Shown here piece after piece: positions 1-12,029 of a stretch of DNA of 64,000 nt. A program made the translations under genes and the position numbers. Source of the stretch: Glandiceps talaboti. Its lineage: Eukaryota; Hemichordata; Enteropneusta; Spengelidae. Numbering within the stretch: the first letter of the stretch is position 1; each line of letters starts with the position of its first letter. Where the stretch lies: positions 17,746,306 to 17,810,305 of the forward strand of contig NC_135567.1 of assembly GCF_964340395.1 (NCBI RefSeq), in the 5' to 3' direction. The notes beneath the pieces were generated by a model that was not told where the DNA came from, searched no databases, and saw only the letters and a program-made list of their open reading frames with translations.

Positions 1-530
1 CACTAAATCATGATGTCGCGTGTCTACACACTAAATCATGATGTCCCATTGTATCTACACACTAAATCATGATGTCACATTCTATCTACACACTAAATCA
101 TGTCACATTGTATCTACACACTGAATCATGATGTCACATTGTGTCTACACATTAAATCATGATGTCACGTATCTACACACTAAATCATGTCACGTATCTA
201 CACACTAAATCATGATGTCACATTGTGTCTACACATTAAATCATGATGTCACGTATCTACACACTAAATCATGTCGCGTATCTACACACTAAATCATGAT
301 GTCACGTATCTACACACTAAATCATGATGTTACGTATCTACACACTAAATCATGTCGCGTATCTACACACTAAATCATGATGTCATGTTGTATCTACACA
401 CTAAATCATGATGTCTAATTGTATCTACACACTAAATCATTATGTCATGTTGTATCTACACATTAAATCATGATGTCACGTTGTATATACACATAAAGTT
501 ATGATGTCACATTGTATCAATGTATTTTTT
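1..530. repeat. 31-bp minisatellite (first copy of a family)
   Basis: About 18 units of ACACTAAATCATGATGTCAC plus a variable ATTGTATCTAC spacer, some shortened to 21-24 bases, filling the intron up to the acceptor at 535. The left edge is cut by the window. Confidence 0.9.
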
Positions 531-535
531 TCCAG

Positions 536-3109
536 ATATGCCAAAATTCACATCCCTATAATAGCGTCTGTGTCAGAACATCAACCGACAACTTGGGTCT
601 CGTTTTTCTTTGATCTTCATATTCTGATCTGTACTTTTCCTGCTGGTCTTTGGTTTGTTATCAAAAATATCAATGATGAGAGAGTTTTCAGTAAGTAAAA
701 TAGATTATCATTATACCCAGTATCGATTCCAATGCAATTCAATAGAGAGCACACGCATCTAACACGGGCAATAATTTCCGATATCATACCCCAACACACT
801 TTGCCCAAATGTGGTAAATGGCACGCTAATTGATATTTATTCACTCAGTGATTTAGCTTTGTTAATTTCTTCACTATTTTGACGTTTCTGTGCCGTAAAA
901 TAATATTTCAGTACCAATTTATGTGATTATGTGATTCAAATAATGTTTCTGTGCCGCTACATGGGGTATATGATAAAACCTTTACTGAATATATGATGTC
1001 ATACTGAATATACACACTAAATGATGATGTCATACTGAATATACACACTAAATGATGATGTCAGACTGAAAGTACACACACTAAGCAATGTCATACTGAA
1101 TATACACACTAAATGATGATGTCAGACAAAGTACACACACTAAGTAATGTCATACTGAATATACACACTAAATGATGATGTCATACTGTAAGTACACACA
1201 TTAAGTAATGTCATATTGAATACACACTAAATTATGATGTCAGACAGGTAAATTGTTTCCAGGTCTTTCGATGTTATTTTTCCACCTTTCTGTAATTGTT
1301 GATCACTTATTCTCTTCCTCTTTTTTCTCATTTAGTTGTTTTATATGCAATCAGTGCAGTTTATTTTGCGGGCGTTATGGTACGTTTGATGTTGACGTTA
1401 ACGCCCGTAGTGTGTGTGCTAGCTTCGATAGCGTTCTCTAGAACTCTGGATCACTACTTACTTGATGAAACACCAAAGAAAGATGAGGAGGAGGAGAGTG
1501 GAGATGAAGAAGATGAAGATGACACCGAGAGGAAAAACAGGAAAAATTTATATGATAAGGTGAGAGAGAAATTGCCGTTACTTTCCCCAATCTTACTTTG
1601 ATGTTACTGGCACTGGTATAATTATGTTATTCTCATATTCACTCAGTCGGAAAACACTCATGATCTAAGGGTTTTGTCTTTAGTCATCTAGGAACTCGTA
1701 TTGACAAGGCCCCCTTAGTTCACTAGTATTTTCCATGGCTGAACAAAGAAAATTTTGGGGACTAATATCAAAGCATTATGGGATAGAAGAGAGTATTGTA
1801 TATGAGTACCGATGTTTTCAGATAGGTCCTTGTTACCATGGAAACAATAAAAGCTATGATGAACACCAGTTCCCTGTTATCAGCAAGTGATTCACTGTTG
1901 AAACAAAACTTGAATTATCTGAGCTTTAGTCTAGTTCCTTTACAGTATCGTTACCATTTACACCTCCACTCACAGTATAGTCAAAGTCGTTACTCTAGAA
2001 GTCCTGAGATGCATGAGATACAATTTTAAATTCATCCACAGCCACCCACACAGTCATTAACATCATGTCTTTGTTAATCAATCACAAAATTCTAACCAAT
2101 AACACAGTCCCTCATAAAGTTAGTGTGTATTGGGACAGTTATGTAATGTCCAAATATGGTATATTCATGTCCAAATATGGTATATTTGTCAGCTCAGGAT
2201 GCTACACTGTACATCACTATAGCAGTTGGGGTTCACTGATTGGATGAACAACTTTCTGTGCTGATTGAGGGACTTTGACCAGACGTGGTTTACCACAGTT
2301 GGCATCCAGACTCTATGAGCTTGTATAGATATGAACATGACTTCTTTATCTGGTTTGCAGAACTTGAGCTATCTGAACTTTGACAAATTGTTTTTGTCAG
2401 ATCTGCAAACTCAGTTATCTTAGCCTTAATAGTTTTGTTATCAAGATCTGCAAACTTCAGTTATCTGAGGTTTGATAAATTCTTTTATCAGGCTTGTAAA
2501 ACTTGACTTTTCTGAACTTTGATAATTAGTTTGACATTGTCAGATCTACAAACTTCAGTTATCTGAGCCTTAATAGATTTGTTTTTATCAGATCTGCGAA
2601 CTTGATAAATTGTTTTTATCAGGTTTGTAAAACTTGACTTTTCTGAACTTTGATAAATAGTTTGACATTGTCAGATCTGCAAACTTCAGTTATCTCAGCC
2701 TTAATAGATTTGTTTGTATCAGATCTGTGAACTTCAGTTATTTGGGGTTTGTTTAATTGTTTTTTACCAAGCTTGTAAAACTTAAGCTATCTTGACTTCG
2801 ATAAATTGTTTTTATCAGCTCTGTAAAACTGACTGTTTGGTTTGACATGTCAATTTTTGTATTTTGATTACAGGCTGGTAAAATACGTAAGATAAAATCC
2901 AGTCCATCAGAAGATAGTGAAGGTCTTGGGACAAATCTGAAAGGAATCGTTGTCATGGCGTTGATAATGATGTTGATGATGTTTGCTGTTCACTGTACAT
3001 GGGTTACAAGTAATGCCTACTCCAGTCCTAGTATTGTATTGGCTTCATATAACCATGATGGGTAGGTTCACACGTTTAGTAAATGGACACACACACAGAC
3101 AGACAGACA

Positions 3110-3168
<59 letters not shown>

Positions 3169-3401
3169 ACACACATACACACACATACATATACACACAT
3201 ACATACACATACACACACACACACATACACATACACACACACAGACACATGCACACTCAAAAACACACAGGCACAGACAAACACTCAGACACAAACACCC
3301 ACACATACATACATACATACATACATACATACATACATCCATACATACATACATTCATACATACATACATACATACACACACACAAGCACAAACACATAC
3401 A

Positions 3402-3435
<34 letters not shown>

Positions 3436-6400
3436 CATACATACATATATACATACATACATACATACATACATACATACATACATACATACATACAGAT
3501 TCATTCACATACAAAATGTACATTCATGCAAGCCTTAGTACAAATCCACAGATATTTTAACACGCGCGCAAACACACACATACACCAAATTTAGCTATTA
3601 CTGTATCCTGTAAGAAACCATGTAATACTGAAAGTAACTTACTATAATAGCTACTACCTTACTGAATTCATTGCATGCACATAACACAGTGATTTATCTC
3701 ATAATTTCTATCTGGCTACAGAACAAGGAATATCCTTGATGATTTCCGGGAAGCATACCACTGGTTACGACAGAATACAGAAGACCATGCCAGAGTAATG
3801 TCTTGGTGGGATTACGGATACCAAATAGCGGGAATGGGAAACAGGACGACACTGGTTGATAATAACACGTGGAATAACAGTCATATAGCCCTGGTAAGAC
3901 GTCCTCCATGCATTGTACTGTGCATGACACACCAAGAAATTCGCTAGACTTTAATTACGCCCGTGCATTTTTCATCGCGAATTATTCTGTGCCTGACGCA
4001 ATAGATAGCACCAAGATATTCAGTAGACTGTTGTTACCGGTAATTGTTTTTTGTTCAACAAAAGACATTTTCAACAATGGCTTATAAGATTTTGTTGTGA
4101 ACACATGTTGAAGAAACAATGAATACTGCATATTTAAAAGATGCTTGCATTATTGTACGTATTGTGCGTAACCAGTGATGATCACTTGGAATTGACTCAA
4201 ACATGGAATAGAGTAAATGATGTGATGACGTAATTTATGATACGTATCAGAAAATGTTGAGGAAACTCTTAAATATACAATTAACTGTTCTATCAATGCT
4301 AGAAGACAAGCATAATGTTATAGAAGACATGCATTGACATTAACATTATACTAGATTTTGGGGGTTTTTTTGTAAGTATTTTCACAAAAGTAAATAATTA
4401 TAAACTCAGCGTGTGCCACTTTCAATAAATACTTATAATATGTTACAATTATGTGTTAGGTTGGTAAAGCGATGTCGTCAACTGAAGAGAAAGCGTATGA
4501 AATTATGAGGATGTTGGATGTCAATTACGTACTGGTCATATTTGGTGGTGTCATTGGTTACTCTGGCGATGATATCAACAAGTTTTTATGGATGGTGAGA
4601 ATAGCTGAAGGTGAACATCCACAAGATATCAGGGTAAGTGTGTGTAGATGGTAAGGGTAAGTGTGTGTAGATGGTAAGGGTGACTGTGTAGATGGTAAGG
4701 GTTAGCGTGTTTAGGTGGTAAGGTAACATCCACAAGATATCAGGGTAAGTGTGTGTAGATGGTAAGGTAACATCCACAAGATATCAGGGTAAGTGTGTGC
4801 AGATGGTAAGGTTAGTAAATGTGTGTATATTGTAAGGGCACAAGATGACAGGGTAAGTAAAGTTTGGAAATGTTTTTATCATTAGCTTTCACAGTGTTTT
4901 GAGCAATGCAAGGCAATTCACTTGATACATTACCAGTGCAATTAATGGGGGGGGGGGGGGGGGGGGGGGGGGGTCATCAAGCCTGACTTTGCAATGTCAG
5001 AAATTGTATACATTTGAATTGTTTGTGTTGCCACTTTTATCTCACCACTGGCAAACTGGTGTGAAACCCAGATGTTCATTGTTTTATTATGCTAATTTAT
5101 GTGAGCACACCAAATGGTGAAAACCAGGTGTTCATTGTTTTTTATGCTAATTTTCAGGAGAGTGACTACTACACACCCAATGGAGAGTTCCGAGTGGACA
5201 GTGGCGGATCCCCAACTCTTCTAAACTGTCTAATGTATAAATTGTGTTATTATAGATTTGGACATATGCAAGTAAGTATGAAGTGTGAAAGGTCCAGTTA
5301 TTAGTTAGTCTAGCTGCTCGACCTCCAGCTTTCTTCTGATCGACATGAGGGTGGAACATTCAGACTATTGCTCTAACTTGCAACCTTCGGTCACATTCAC
5401 AGTGAGCAGAATAGCCCCAGGGGTCTTACAGCAAGACATTCGGGCTATCACTCTCACTAGCGACTTTTGGTCACATTCACAGTGAGCAGAATAACTCGAG
5501 ATGTCTAGCAGCAAGATATTCAGGCTGTCACTCCCACTAACAACCTTCGGTCACCTTCACAGTGATCAGAATAGCCCCAGGGGTCTAGCAGCAAGACTAG
5601 CCATTTGTCCACTGATGTAGCCAATCACTACATCCCATGTATGCTATCATTTATACATCATACATTGACAGGGCATGCAGTGGGTTAGAGATAATAAATG
5701 ATTAGTGACTCATAACACAATATTGTAATTTGTATTGAGTTCTGATCACTGATTGGTTCAATGTTTAGTTTTCTCACCACCAGCTAAGCTTTCTCACCAC
5801 CAGCTAAGTTTTCTAATCACCAGCTAATTTTCCTCACCACCAGCTAAATTTTCCTATAACCAGCTAGGTTATCTCATCACCAGCTAAGTTTTCTCATCAC
5901 CAGCTAAGTTTTCTCACCACCAGCTAAGTTTTCTCACCACCAGCTATGTTTTCTCATCAGTAGCTATGTTTTCCTACATCAGCTAACTTTTCCTATTCCA
6001 GCTAAGTTTACCTCCATTTGTCACCAGCTCTAGGTTTGATAAAAACCCATAAATAAATACACCGATCTAAGATGTTGTTCCTTTCTTTATCTAGCTTGAT
6101 TTCCGATCACCAGCTGGATTCGACAGAACACGTAACGTTGAGATCGGTAACAAAGACATTGACTTTAAGCACTTAGAAGAAGCGTACACCACTGAACATT
6201 GGTTGGTTAGGATTTATAAAGTCAAAGATTTAGTCAACAGAGAAGCCTCCAAGACTTCAAGAAGACTCACTAAAATTAAACCTAAGACTAAGTTTGTTTC
6301 AAAAAAGGTAAGAAAAAAAATTAATTTTATGATATTTCAAAATCAGTGTTACATTTTGGAGAAATCTGATAACATATTGGGAAACCATGGCAACAGAAAT

Positions 6401-6902
6401 TGAAACTTGGTAACAGAAAGGTGGACCATGGTAAAAGAGGAGAACCTTGGTAACAGAGATGGAAATCCTTGGTAACAAAAAGAGGAACCATAGTACCATG
6501 GAACCATGGTAACTGAGGGGAGCTTTGTAAAAGATAGGGAGCCATGATACCAGTTAAGAAAACGGTAATACAGATGAGAACCATGGTAACAGAGGGGAAC
6601 CATGGTAACAGAGGGAGGGAGGGGGGGCCATGACAGAGAGGGGAAATCTGGTAAAAGATAACTGAGAGGATGAACCAAAGGGATTTCTGGTAACAGAGAA
6701 AGATAAATCTGATATTTAATATTTTTTAGCACTTGTGTGATCAGAGGTGTCGAGGGAACTCTTTGTGGACTGAAATTTTCAACTGATCTACTTGTCTTCA
6801 TTTTTTTTTGTCCAGACAACCAGAAAGAAGCGGGGTTTTGTCAAGAACAAACCAGTCGTCAAGAAAGGAAAGAGGAAACCAAAGAGCAAATCTAAGAAGT
6901 AA
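536..6902 (+). CDS. STT3B: STT3B oligosaccharyltransferase catalytic subunit, C-terminal half (8 exons; 5' part outside window)
   Basis: STT3B transfers the preassembled glycan from dolichol-pyrophosphate to Asn-X-Ser/Thr sites in the ER lumen. Exons, each with AG/GT borders and matching phases: 536-690, 1336-1559, 2874-3061, 3722-3893, 4460-4633, 5158-5271, 6095-6307, 6816-6902 (stop TAA). About 442 residues join in one frame. The [10 protein letters not shown] loop opens the first exon; the WWDYG catalytic motif is at 3804-3818, followed by DNNTWNNSH, a conserved glycosylated stretch. [10 protein letters not shown], an acidic loop before NLYDK, and a Lys-rich end with [16 protein letters not shown] match STT3B rather than STT3A. 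The upstream exons with the N-terminal membrane segments lie left of the window. Three introns carry minisatellites that include or resemble exon borders. I am sure of the family and fairly sure of the B paralogue. Confidence 0.96.
983..1246. repeat. 31-bp minisatellite (second copy)
   Basis: About nine units of ACACACTAAATGATGATGTC with spacer ATACTGAATAT. It shares the core of the array at 1-530, on the other side of the 155-base exon. Confidence 0.85.
1640..1760 (+). mobile_element. Hairpin MITE-like family, copy 1 (decayed)
   Basis: Inverted arms around CACTCAGTCGGAAAACACTC and AGTATTTTCCATGGCTGAAC enclose CTCGTATTGACAAGG. Other copies are at 13544, 45647, 60870 and 63725. Confidence 0.55.
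2340..2850. repeat. Degenerate tandem repeat, about 55-60 bp
   Basis: Around nine diverged units with TTTTTATCAGATCTGCAAAC and TTCAGTTATCTGAGCCTTAA, in the intron before exon 2874-3061. Confidence 0.7.
3087..3497. repeat. (CA)n / (CATA)n microsatellite
   Basis: Begins 26 bases after the donor at 3062. Open frames over it (His/Thr/Tyr or Cys/Val repeats) are artefacts. Confidence 0.95.
4615..4855 (+). repeat. Minisatellite containing copies of an exon end and its 5' splice site
   Basis: The exon end AACATCCACAAGATATCAG before GTAAGTGTGTG recurs at 4725 and 4769, with extra shorter copies of GTAAGTGTGTGTAGATGGTA between. Each full copy recreates a strong donor. Confidence 0.85.
4947..4973. 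repeat. Poly-G tract (27 G)
   Basis: Uninterrupted guanine run in an STT3B intron; could form G-quadruplexes. Confidence 0.9.
5357..5600. repeat. Three tandem units of about 82 bp
   Basis: Units share GGTCACATTCACAGTGAGCA and GTCTAGCAGCAAGA; they start near 5359, 5439 and 5521. Confidence 0.8.
5775..6005 (+). repeat. 20-bp minisatellite resembling the next exon's start
   Basis: About eleven copies of TTTTCTCACCACCAGCTAAG. Each resembles a 3' splice site (T/C-rich, then CAG) and parallels CGATCACCAGCTGG in the exon beginning at 6095. Confidence 0.85.
6380..6700. repeat. Degenerate CCATGGTAACAGAGGGGA repeat
   Basis: About a dozen diverged 18-36 bp units in the last STT3B intron. Confidence 0.75.
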
Positions 6903-7162
6903 TATGATTGGCTGTGGATGTAACAATCAAAATGATTGGTTGGGTCTTTGTTCCAAAATCTACACTTGTACTATAACCAGGCATTAGTTTTATAAAACAT
7001 TTGTCGTCATGGAAACCCATGGTAGATTTATCAGTAAGATAGGGTGGCTTGACAGTTGTCAAAACTTTTCAATAATATAGGGTAACTTTTATCAGGACAT
7101 TATGGGAACTTAAAGTGGCGGCCATTTTACATTCTGGTATTGTCATGACGACAATGATATGT

Positions 7163-7360
7163 AATAAAATCAAAATTTGATTCCATCTATTAAATAAATC
7201 TGTCACTGATAATAATATTATGATGCATTTTTTGTCAGTAACAAAGACTCAAAATGTTTACTTTGGTTAAAATAATTTCAGTGACTTTCTTTTTCTTTCG
7301 CTTCATGCCTTTGTAATTATGTTTTGTGTTGTAGATAATGTTTCTATTTGTTTTAATAAA
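7163..7360 (+). terminator. Candidate polyadenylation signals of STT3B
   Basis: AATAAA hexamers lie at 7163-7168 and 7355-7360, 260 and 450 bases after the stop codon; another is at 7688-7693. The 3' UTR between them contains a degenerate repeat of about 60 bases around GGTTGTCAAGGCAAC. Which signal is used cannot be told from sequence. Confidence 0.5.
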
Positions 7361-7840
7361 ACAAAGTTGGTTGTCAAGGTAACACTGATTGACTTTTCAG
7401 TAACATAGGATGCCCTGGCAACGACCTTTTGCAGACTTTTCAGTAAGTTAGGGTGTCTCAGTAGTTGTCAGGGCAACCTATGGTAGACTACTTGGTAAGT
7501 TAGGGTGTCTTGGCAGTTGTCAAGGCAACTTACAATAGAATTTTCAATATGATAACGAATCTGATTATACTTTTGCTGGAAGAAAATACATCATACACAA
7601 TGACAATTTTTTCAGTTATTATTGTATTTGATGGTACAAATGAGTTATTGTTTCATTATTTTGTCTTTAAATTATTCACAATCTTTGAATAAATGAATGC
7701 AGTGATGTTTAGATTATTTCACAACCTATGAACAGACGTACAAAGTGTGTGTGAAATACGCATACACAGTGTAACATTAATGGTGTGTACTGAACTCATA
7801 CCACACACAGTTACTAAAAACACATCCACAAATGCTTGCA

Positions 7841-7894
7841 TACATACATACATACATACATACATACATACATACATACATACATACATACATA
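7841..7894. repeat. (CATA)n microsatellite
   Basis: Tetranucleotide run in the intergenic space after STT3B. Confidence 0.95.
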
Positions 7895-8184
7895 CACAGT
7901 TGGTGTATAAAATACACAGATCAAACCATAATATTTATCAGAGAAGGTGACTTGTACTGTCAAAAAAGTACTGTGAATCTGATAGTTTGGTTGCCACCAT
8001 TTCACGTGACATGTACAGTGAGCATGACAGGACATCACCAGAGATCAGATGAATCATGTGACTTGTACAGTCAACATGATTGGACATCACCAGAGGTCAT
8101 AGTTACATTTGTATTTTACCTATAGTATATACAGTCATAAAAACTAAACAACAAAGTACAATTGTAAACAGCATTATTTGAGTG

Positions 8185-8400
8185 TGTACGTATGTATGTA
8201 TGATGTATGTATGTACGTACGTACGTACGTACGTACGTATGTATGTATGCATGCATGCATGTATGTATGTATCTGTATGTATGTATGTATGTATGTATGT
8301 ATGTATGTATATGTACATATATGCATGTATGTATGTGTGTATGTACGTATGTATGTATGTATGTATGTATGTATGTATGTATGTATGTATGCATGCATTC
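8185..8400. repeat. (GTAT)n/(GTAC)n microsatellite
   Basis: Mixed GTAT, GTAC and GCAT units; the GTAC core is self-complementary and could fold. Confidence 0.95.
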
Positions 8401-8768
8401 ATATATGAATGCATATGTGTATGTACACAAGAGTTGACCATGTAATAACTCCATATGTTTGGTGCTAACAGTTGAGAATGAAAGTGTGGTTACTATCAAT
8501 CTCAATATATTAGAGATAAAATCAAATTGTATATTATGACTTTTTGGTGATGTGCAGTAGTTGACATAGTTTTAAAATCATTTGATGCAAGTATTTACTG
8601 CCAAATCTTTAGAACTACTTAATTTGTCATGTTAAGCCAACTTGGTTACACAGTCTCTCTAAGATCTGCAACGGCCACAATTTTATGTTCAAAGCCATTT
8701 TTTGCTTGTTATAATACCTCTACACAACACTTTTCGAAACCAGCCATGTGATAACAATAAAAGAATTG

Positions 8769-9509
8769 TCACATGTACATCACATGACAGTCATGTGACA
8801 ATGATCTGGAGGAATTGGGGGAGCTTTTCTTTTTATGATTTAAGGCCACATGCTGATCACATGACTGCCATGTGACATCGATATGAAGGATAAATTGTAT
8901 TACTAGCAGAGTATTCCATGTTATGTTTAATTCGTGTCACATGATGGTCACGTGGCGGTCACGTGATGTTGATTTCTTTATTAGTGCCATTATCCTGGAG
9001 GATGTAATAAATTGATGTTTTGTTCATTTATTTAACCTTTGTCTCAGTTATTTTCACATTGTGTCAGTGAATGATGATAAACTTCACGCGCTGAATGAAT
9101 TGTGATGTCATAATTTATGTATAACTTGGTTTGCATAATTTATGCAAATGTGACCGCGCAAGTTCTAATGGCGTCATCAAGTAATTAGAAAGAACATGTT
9201 CGATATTCCACAGAAATCATTTCGAACATTGTTTTGTTTTGTGCGTGCGCAGCTTGTATTAATACTAAGGTATTCTATTCAAGTATGGTGCATATATTCA
9301 TGTACACATTGACCAACAGAAAATAAACTGTCTTTTCTGGTAGAAATATCCCAAAGCTGAAAAGTAATAAGTTTGCGATGCCATGATGATCAAACGAATC
9401 ATACAATAAACACGTGATGTACAAAGTAACCGGCACCAAACATCGCCCCCTATCGGTGAAAGACTTGCTTCCATTGGAACGTTGATGCTGTCAACGCGCT
9501 AGTCACGTG
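8769..9509. promoter_or_regulatory. E-box cluster upstream of the SKICH gene
   Basis: CACGTG occurs at 8949-8954, 8960-8965, 9411-9416 and 9504-9509. Palindromic CACATGAC/GTCATGTGAC stretches repeat between 8769 and 8880. The two at 8949-8965 read GTCACGTGG and GTCACGTGA, close to the GTCACGTGAC (CLEAR) element bound by TFEB/MITF factors. They lie 40 to 700 bases before a possible first exon ending at 9644. Use as a promoter element is inference. Confidence 0.35.
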
Positions 9510-10237
9510 CTATGTATGCAGTACTGTGATTGGTGTAAAGTTCATTATACCTAATCAATAAGCGATTATATCGTCAGTAAAGGTCAGAGGTCATAGAGTA
9601 CAATTTTCTCGACTAAATCAACACATATTTATTACTGTCGAAAGGTAGGTCAAATAACGTCAAAATTCAACTGTTTGAAACGATTTTCATGAGAAAAAAA
9701 TAACTTGTAAGTTTCAGAAATTTAAATTTTGAGGAGATATACTGGAAAATTAATCGAATCAAGTCAAAGATGCAGATATGTTACGGCACGGTTACAGGCG
9801 TCATTTCACGTCAGGCTTGGACTGAACGCGCTTTGTATATTACCGTAGATTCAATGTGTGCATGTACTCTTGGAACGTATGTGGGGTTCGGGCCGAGGGT
9901 ATGAAATCGGATAAAAAATGCACTTGAAATACTTCCAATACCGCAAGCTTTCGTTAATCAATTTTTCTTGAAGACCATGCTAATATGTTGTCCTGCACTT
10001 CTCAGAGAAATTATTGAGTCGTTGACAACCCCCCCCCCCCTCATTTCGATTTACTCGGCGCCAAGGGTATTGGTACGATTTGCTGTAACTGTTAAAACAA
10101 AGCAATCTTACAAATATGTGCACACAGCTATTTACTGTGCGGTATATTTCAGAGTAATACTATCGGACAAACGTATTGCACGTCACAATCCTCCATGTGT
10201 TAGACACTCCTCCATGTGTTAGTCAACGTAATTGGCA

Positions 10238-10242
<5 letters not shown>

Positions 10243-10296
<54 letters not shown>

Positions 10297-10449
10297 CGCG
10301 CGTGTGTGTATGTATGTATGTATGTGTGTGTGTGCGCGTGCGTGTGTGCGTATGTATGTGTGCGCGTGCGTGTGGATGCGCGTGTAGATTCATCATAATG
10401 TGTGTGTCTGTGTCTGAGTCAGTGTGTGTGTGTCTCTCTCTGTGCCACA

Positions 10450-10502
<53 letters not shown>
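10243..10502. repeat. (GT)n microsatellites before the SKICH gene
   Basis: Two GT runs with GC-alternating interruptions ending 66 bases before the acceptor of the first coding exon; a Z-DNA-prone sequence. Confidence 0.95.
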
Positions 10503-10503
<1 letters not shown>

Positions 10504-10599
10504 CAGGGGGAGAGGGGGTTATGTAATTGAATCTAATGTAACAATTTTTTTGTTTACATTTATTTCAGTGCATTGACAGACTAGAGACCGTATTCAAGA

Positions 10600-11646
10600 A
10601 TGGCCGACCACAAGGTTGGCTGTTCTAGCGATTCATCAAGCGATCTGTCCGACTGTGAAACTATCGACTCGTCGACAGAATTGATTCATTTCTCTGACAT
10701 CCATCGATACTACGTACCAAATGAAGACATCTTTGTTGTTTACCGGATTGGGTGCCATGTCAACCAGTCTTCAGGTGACTGGGTCGGAATTTATCGGTTC
10801 GGTTGGTCCTCGATTCATGATTACGTCACTTTTCAGTGGATAAAGACACCTGCGATGATCGAATCACCCAAGTCACTGACCAATCGGAATGTGTTATTCT
10901 ATGCAAAGAACATCTGCGTCACGCCATCAACTGACCAACGGTATCAATTCGTGTACGTTTCGTACCTGGGAGAAATTCTTGGCGTAAGTCCAAGTTTTAT
11001 TATTCACTACGACGAACCACTATCGGTCGAAAAAAATGACGCCACCAACGACAAGATATCACCTACTCCTGCCTTTCGTTTACCATCAAGAAGCAAACGA
11101 GTACGGTTTCTGAAGTTTAAAGATAATCATTTCGACTCTCTTGTCGCAAAACAACCTCAACAGACCACGGATAGTGAAACGTCATCGAGTGACGTCAGCA
11201 GAATTCTGGATGACATCACAGAGAAAGCTCTACAGCTTTGTACAGACGTGTCCCTTGATGAAAGGCGGAAGACGAAGAAGAACAAGAAGTCGAGGAAACG
11301 TTACATCGTTGCTAAGAGCTCTTACTCTAAACAGCGTAAGAATGTGAAGAAAGTCTGCCATGGCAAGACCGGCGATGACGTCATTAGTACGTCACAGAAT
11401 GAGGAAGACCTCAACCAATCACGTTCACGTAAACACCGTAAAGTGAAACATCGTAAGAATGACAACGAATCATTCAGTTTAGTGCCATACAAATCAACTC
11501 CATTTTCACTTCTAGAAGACGCACTCTCTATAAGCCCAGGCCTAGGACTGTCTAACCATTCCAACATACCAACTAATTGTACAGCGCCCTCTGTCACTTC
11601 AAGTACACCTAGAAGTTATGCAGACGCAGTTATCAATGGCTTGTTG
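10600..11646 (+). CDS. Exon 1: SKICH domain and basic linker
   Basis: The SKICH fold is shown by YYVPNEDIFVVYRI, GDWVGIYRFGWSS, DYVTFQWIK and YQFVYVSYLGEILGVS, which follow the family pattern (DWVGIF-VGW, DYYTF-W, YQFCYVT-GE-G-S). Residues 222-285 are rich in Lys/Arg and could act as a nuclear or membrane-binding patch. Two short motifs of the LC3-interacting type, FSLV (aa 292-295) and FSLL (aa 302-305, followed by ED), sit between SKICH and coiled coil, where NDP52 carries its own LC3-binding segment. They are candidates only. Confidence 0.85.
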
Positions 11647-11858
11647 GTAAGGATAATTTTCTTACGTCATCATGTATTGTTCAGTAACAGTACTATATAG
11701 GTTATATCATAGCTTGCTATTAAACGACCATTAAGACTGATTACACTTTGAGAGAGACAGTGCTCAGACAATAAATTTGTAAATGAATTAATAAACAGAC
11801 AAACAGGCAGACAGACAGACAGACAGACAGACAGACAGTCCGACAGACAGACAGACAT

Positions 11859-11922
<64 letters not shown>

Positions 11923-11972
11923 TTACAGACATATAGATACAGACAGACAGACAGACAGACAGACACACAGGC

Positions 11973-12029
<57 letters not shown>

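Noticed and set aside
1-530. Regular repeats that could look like a CRISPR array
   Set aside because: Eukaryotic DNA; units are directly adjacent, with no unique spacers of fixed length and no cas genes.
3068-3594. Long His/Thr/Tyr or Cys/Val/Met frames over CA and CATA repeats (also 8100-8500, 52568-53065, 56544-57176)
   Set aside because: They follow from the repeat period, are open on both strands and have no non-repeat protein content.
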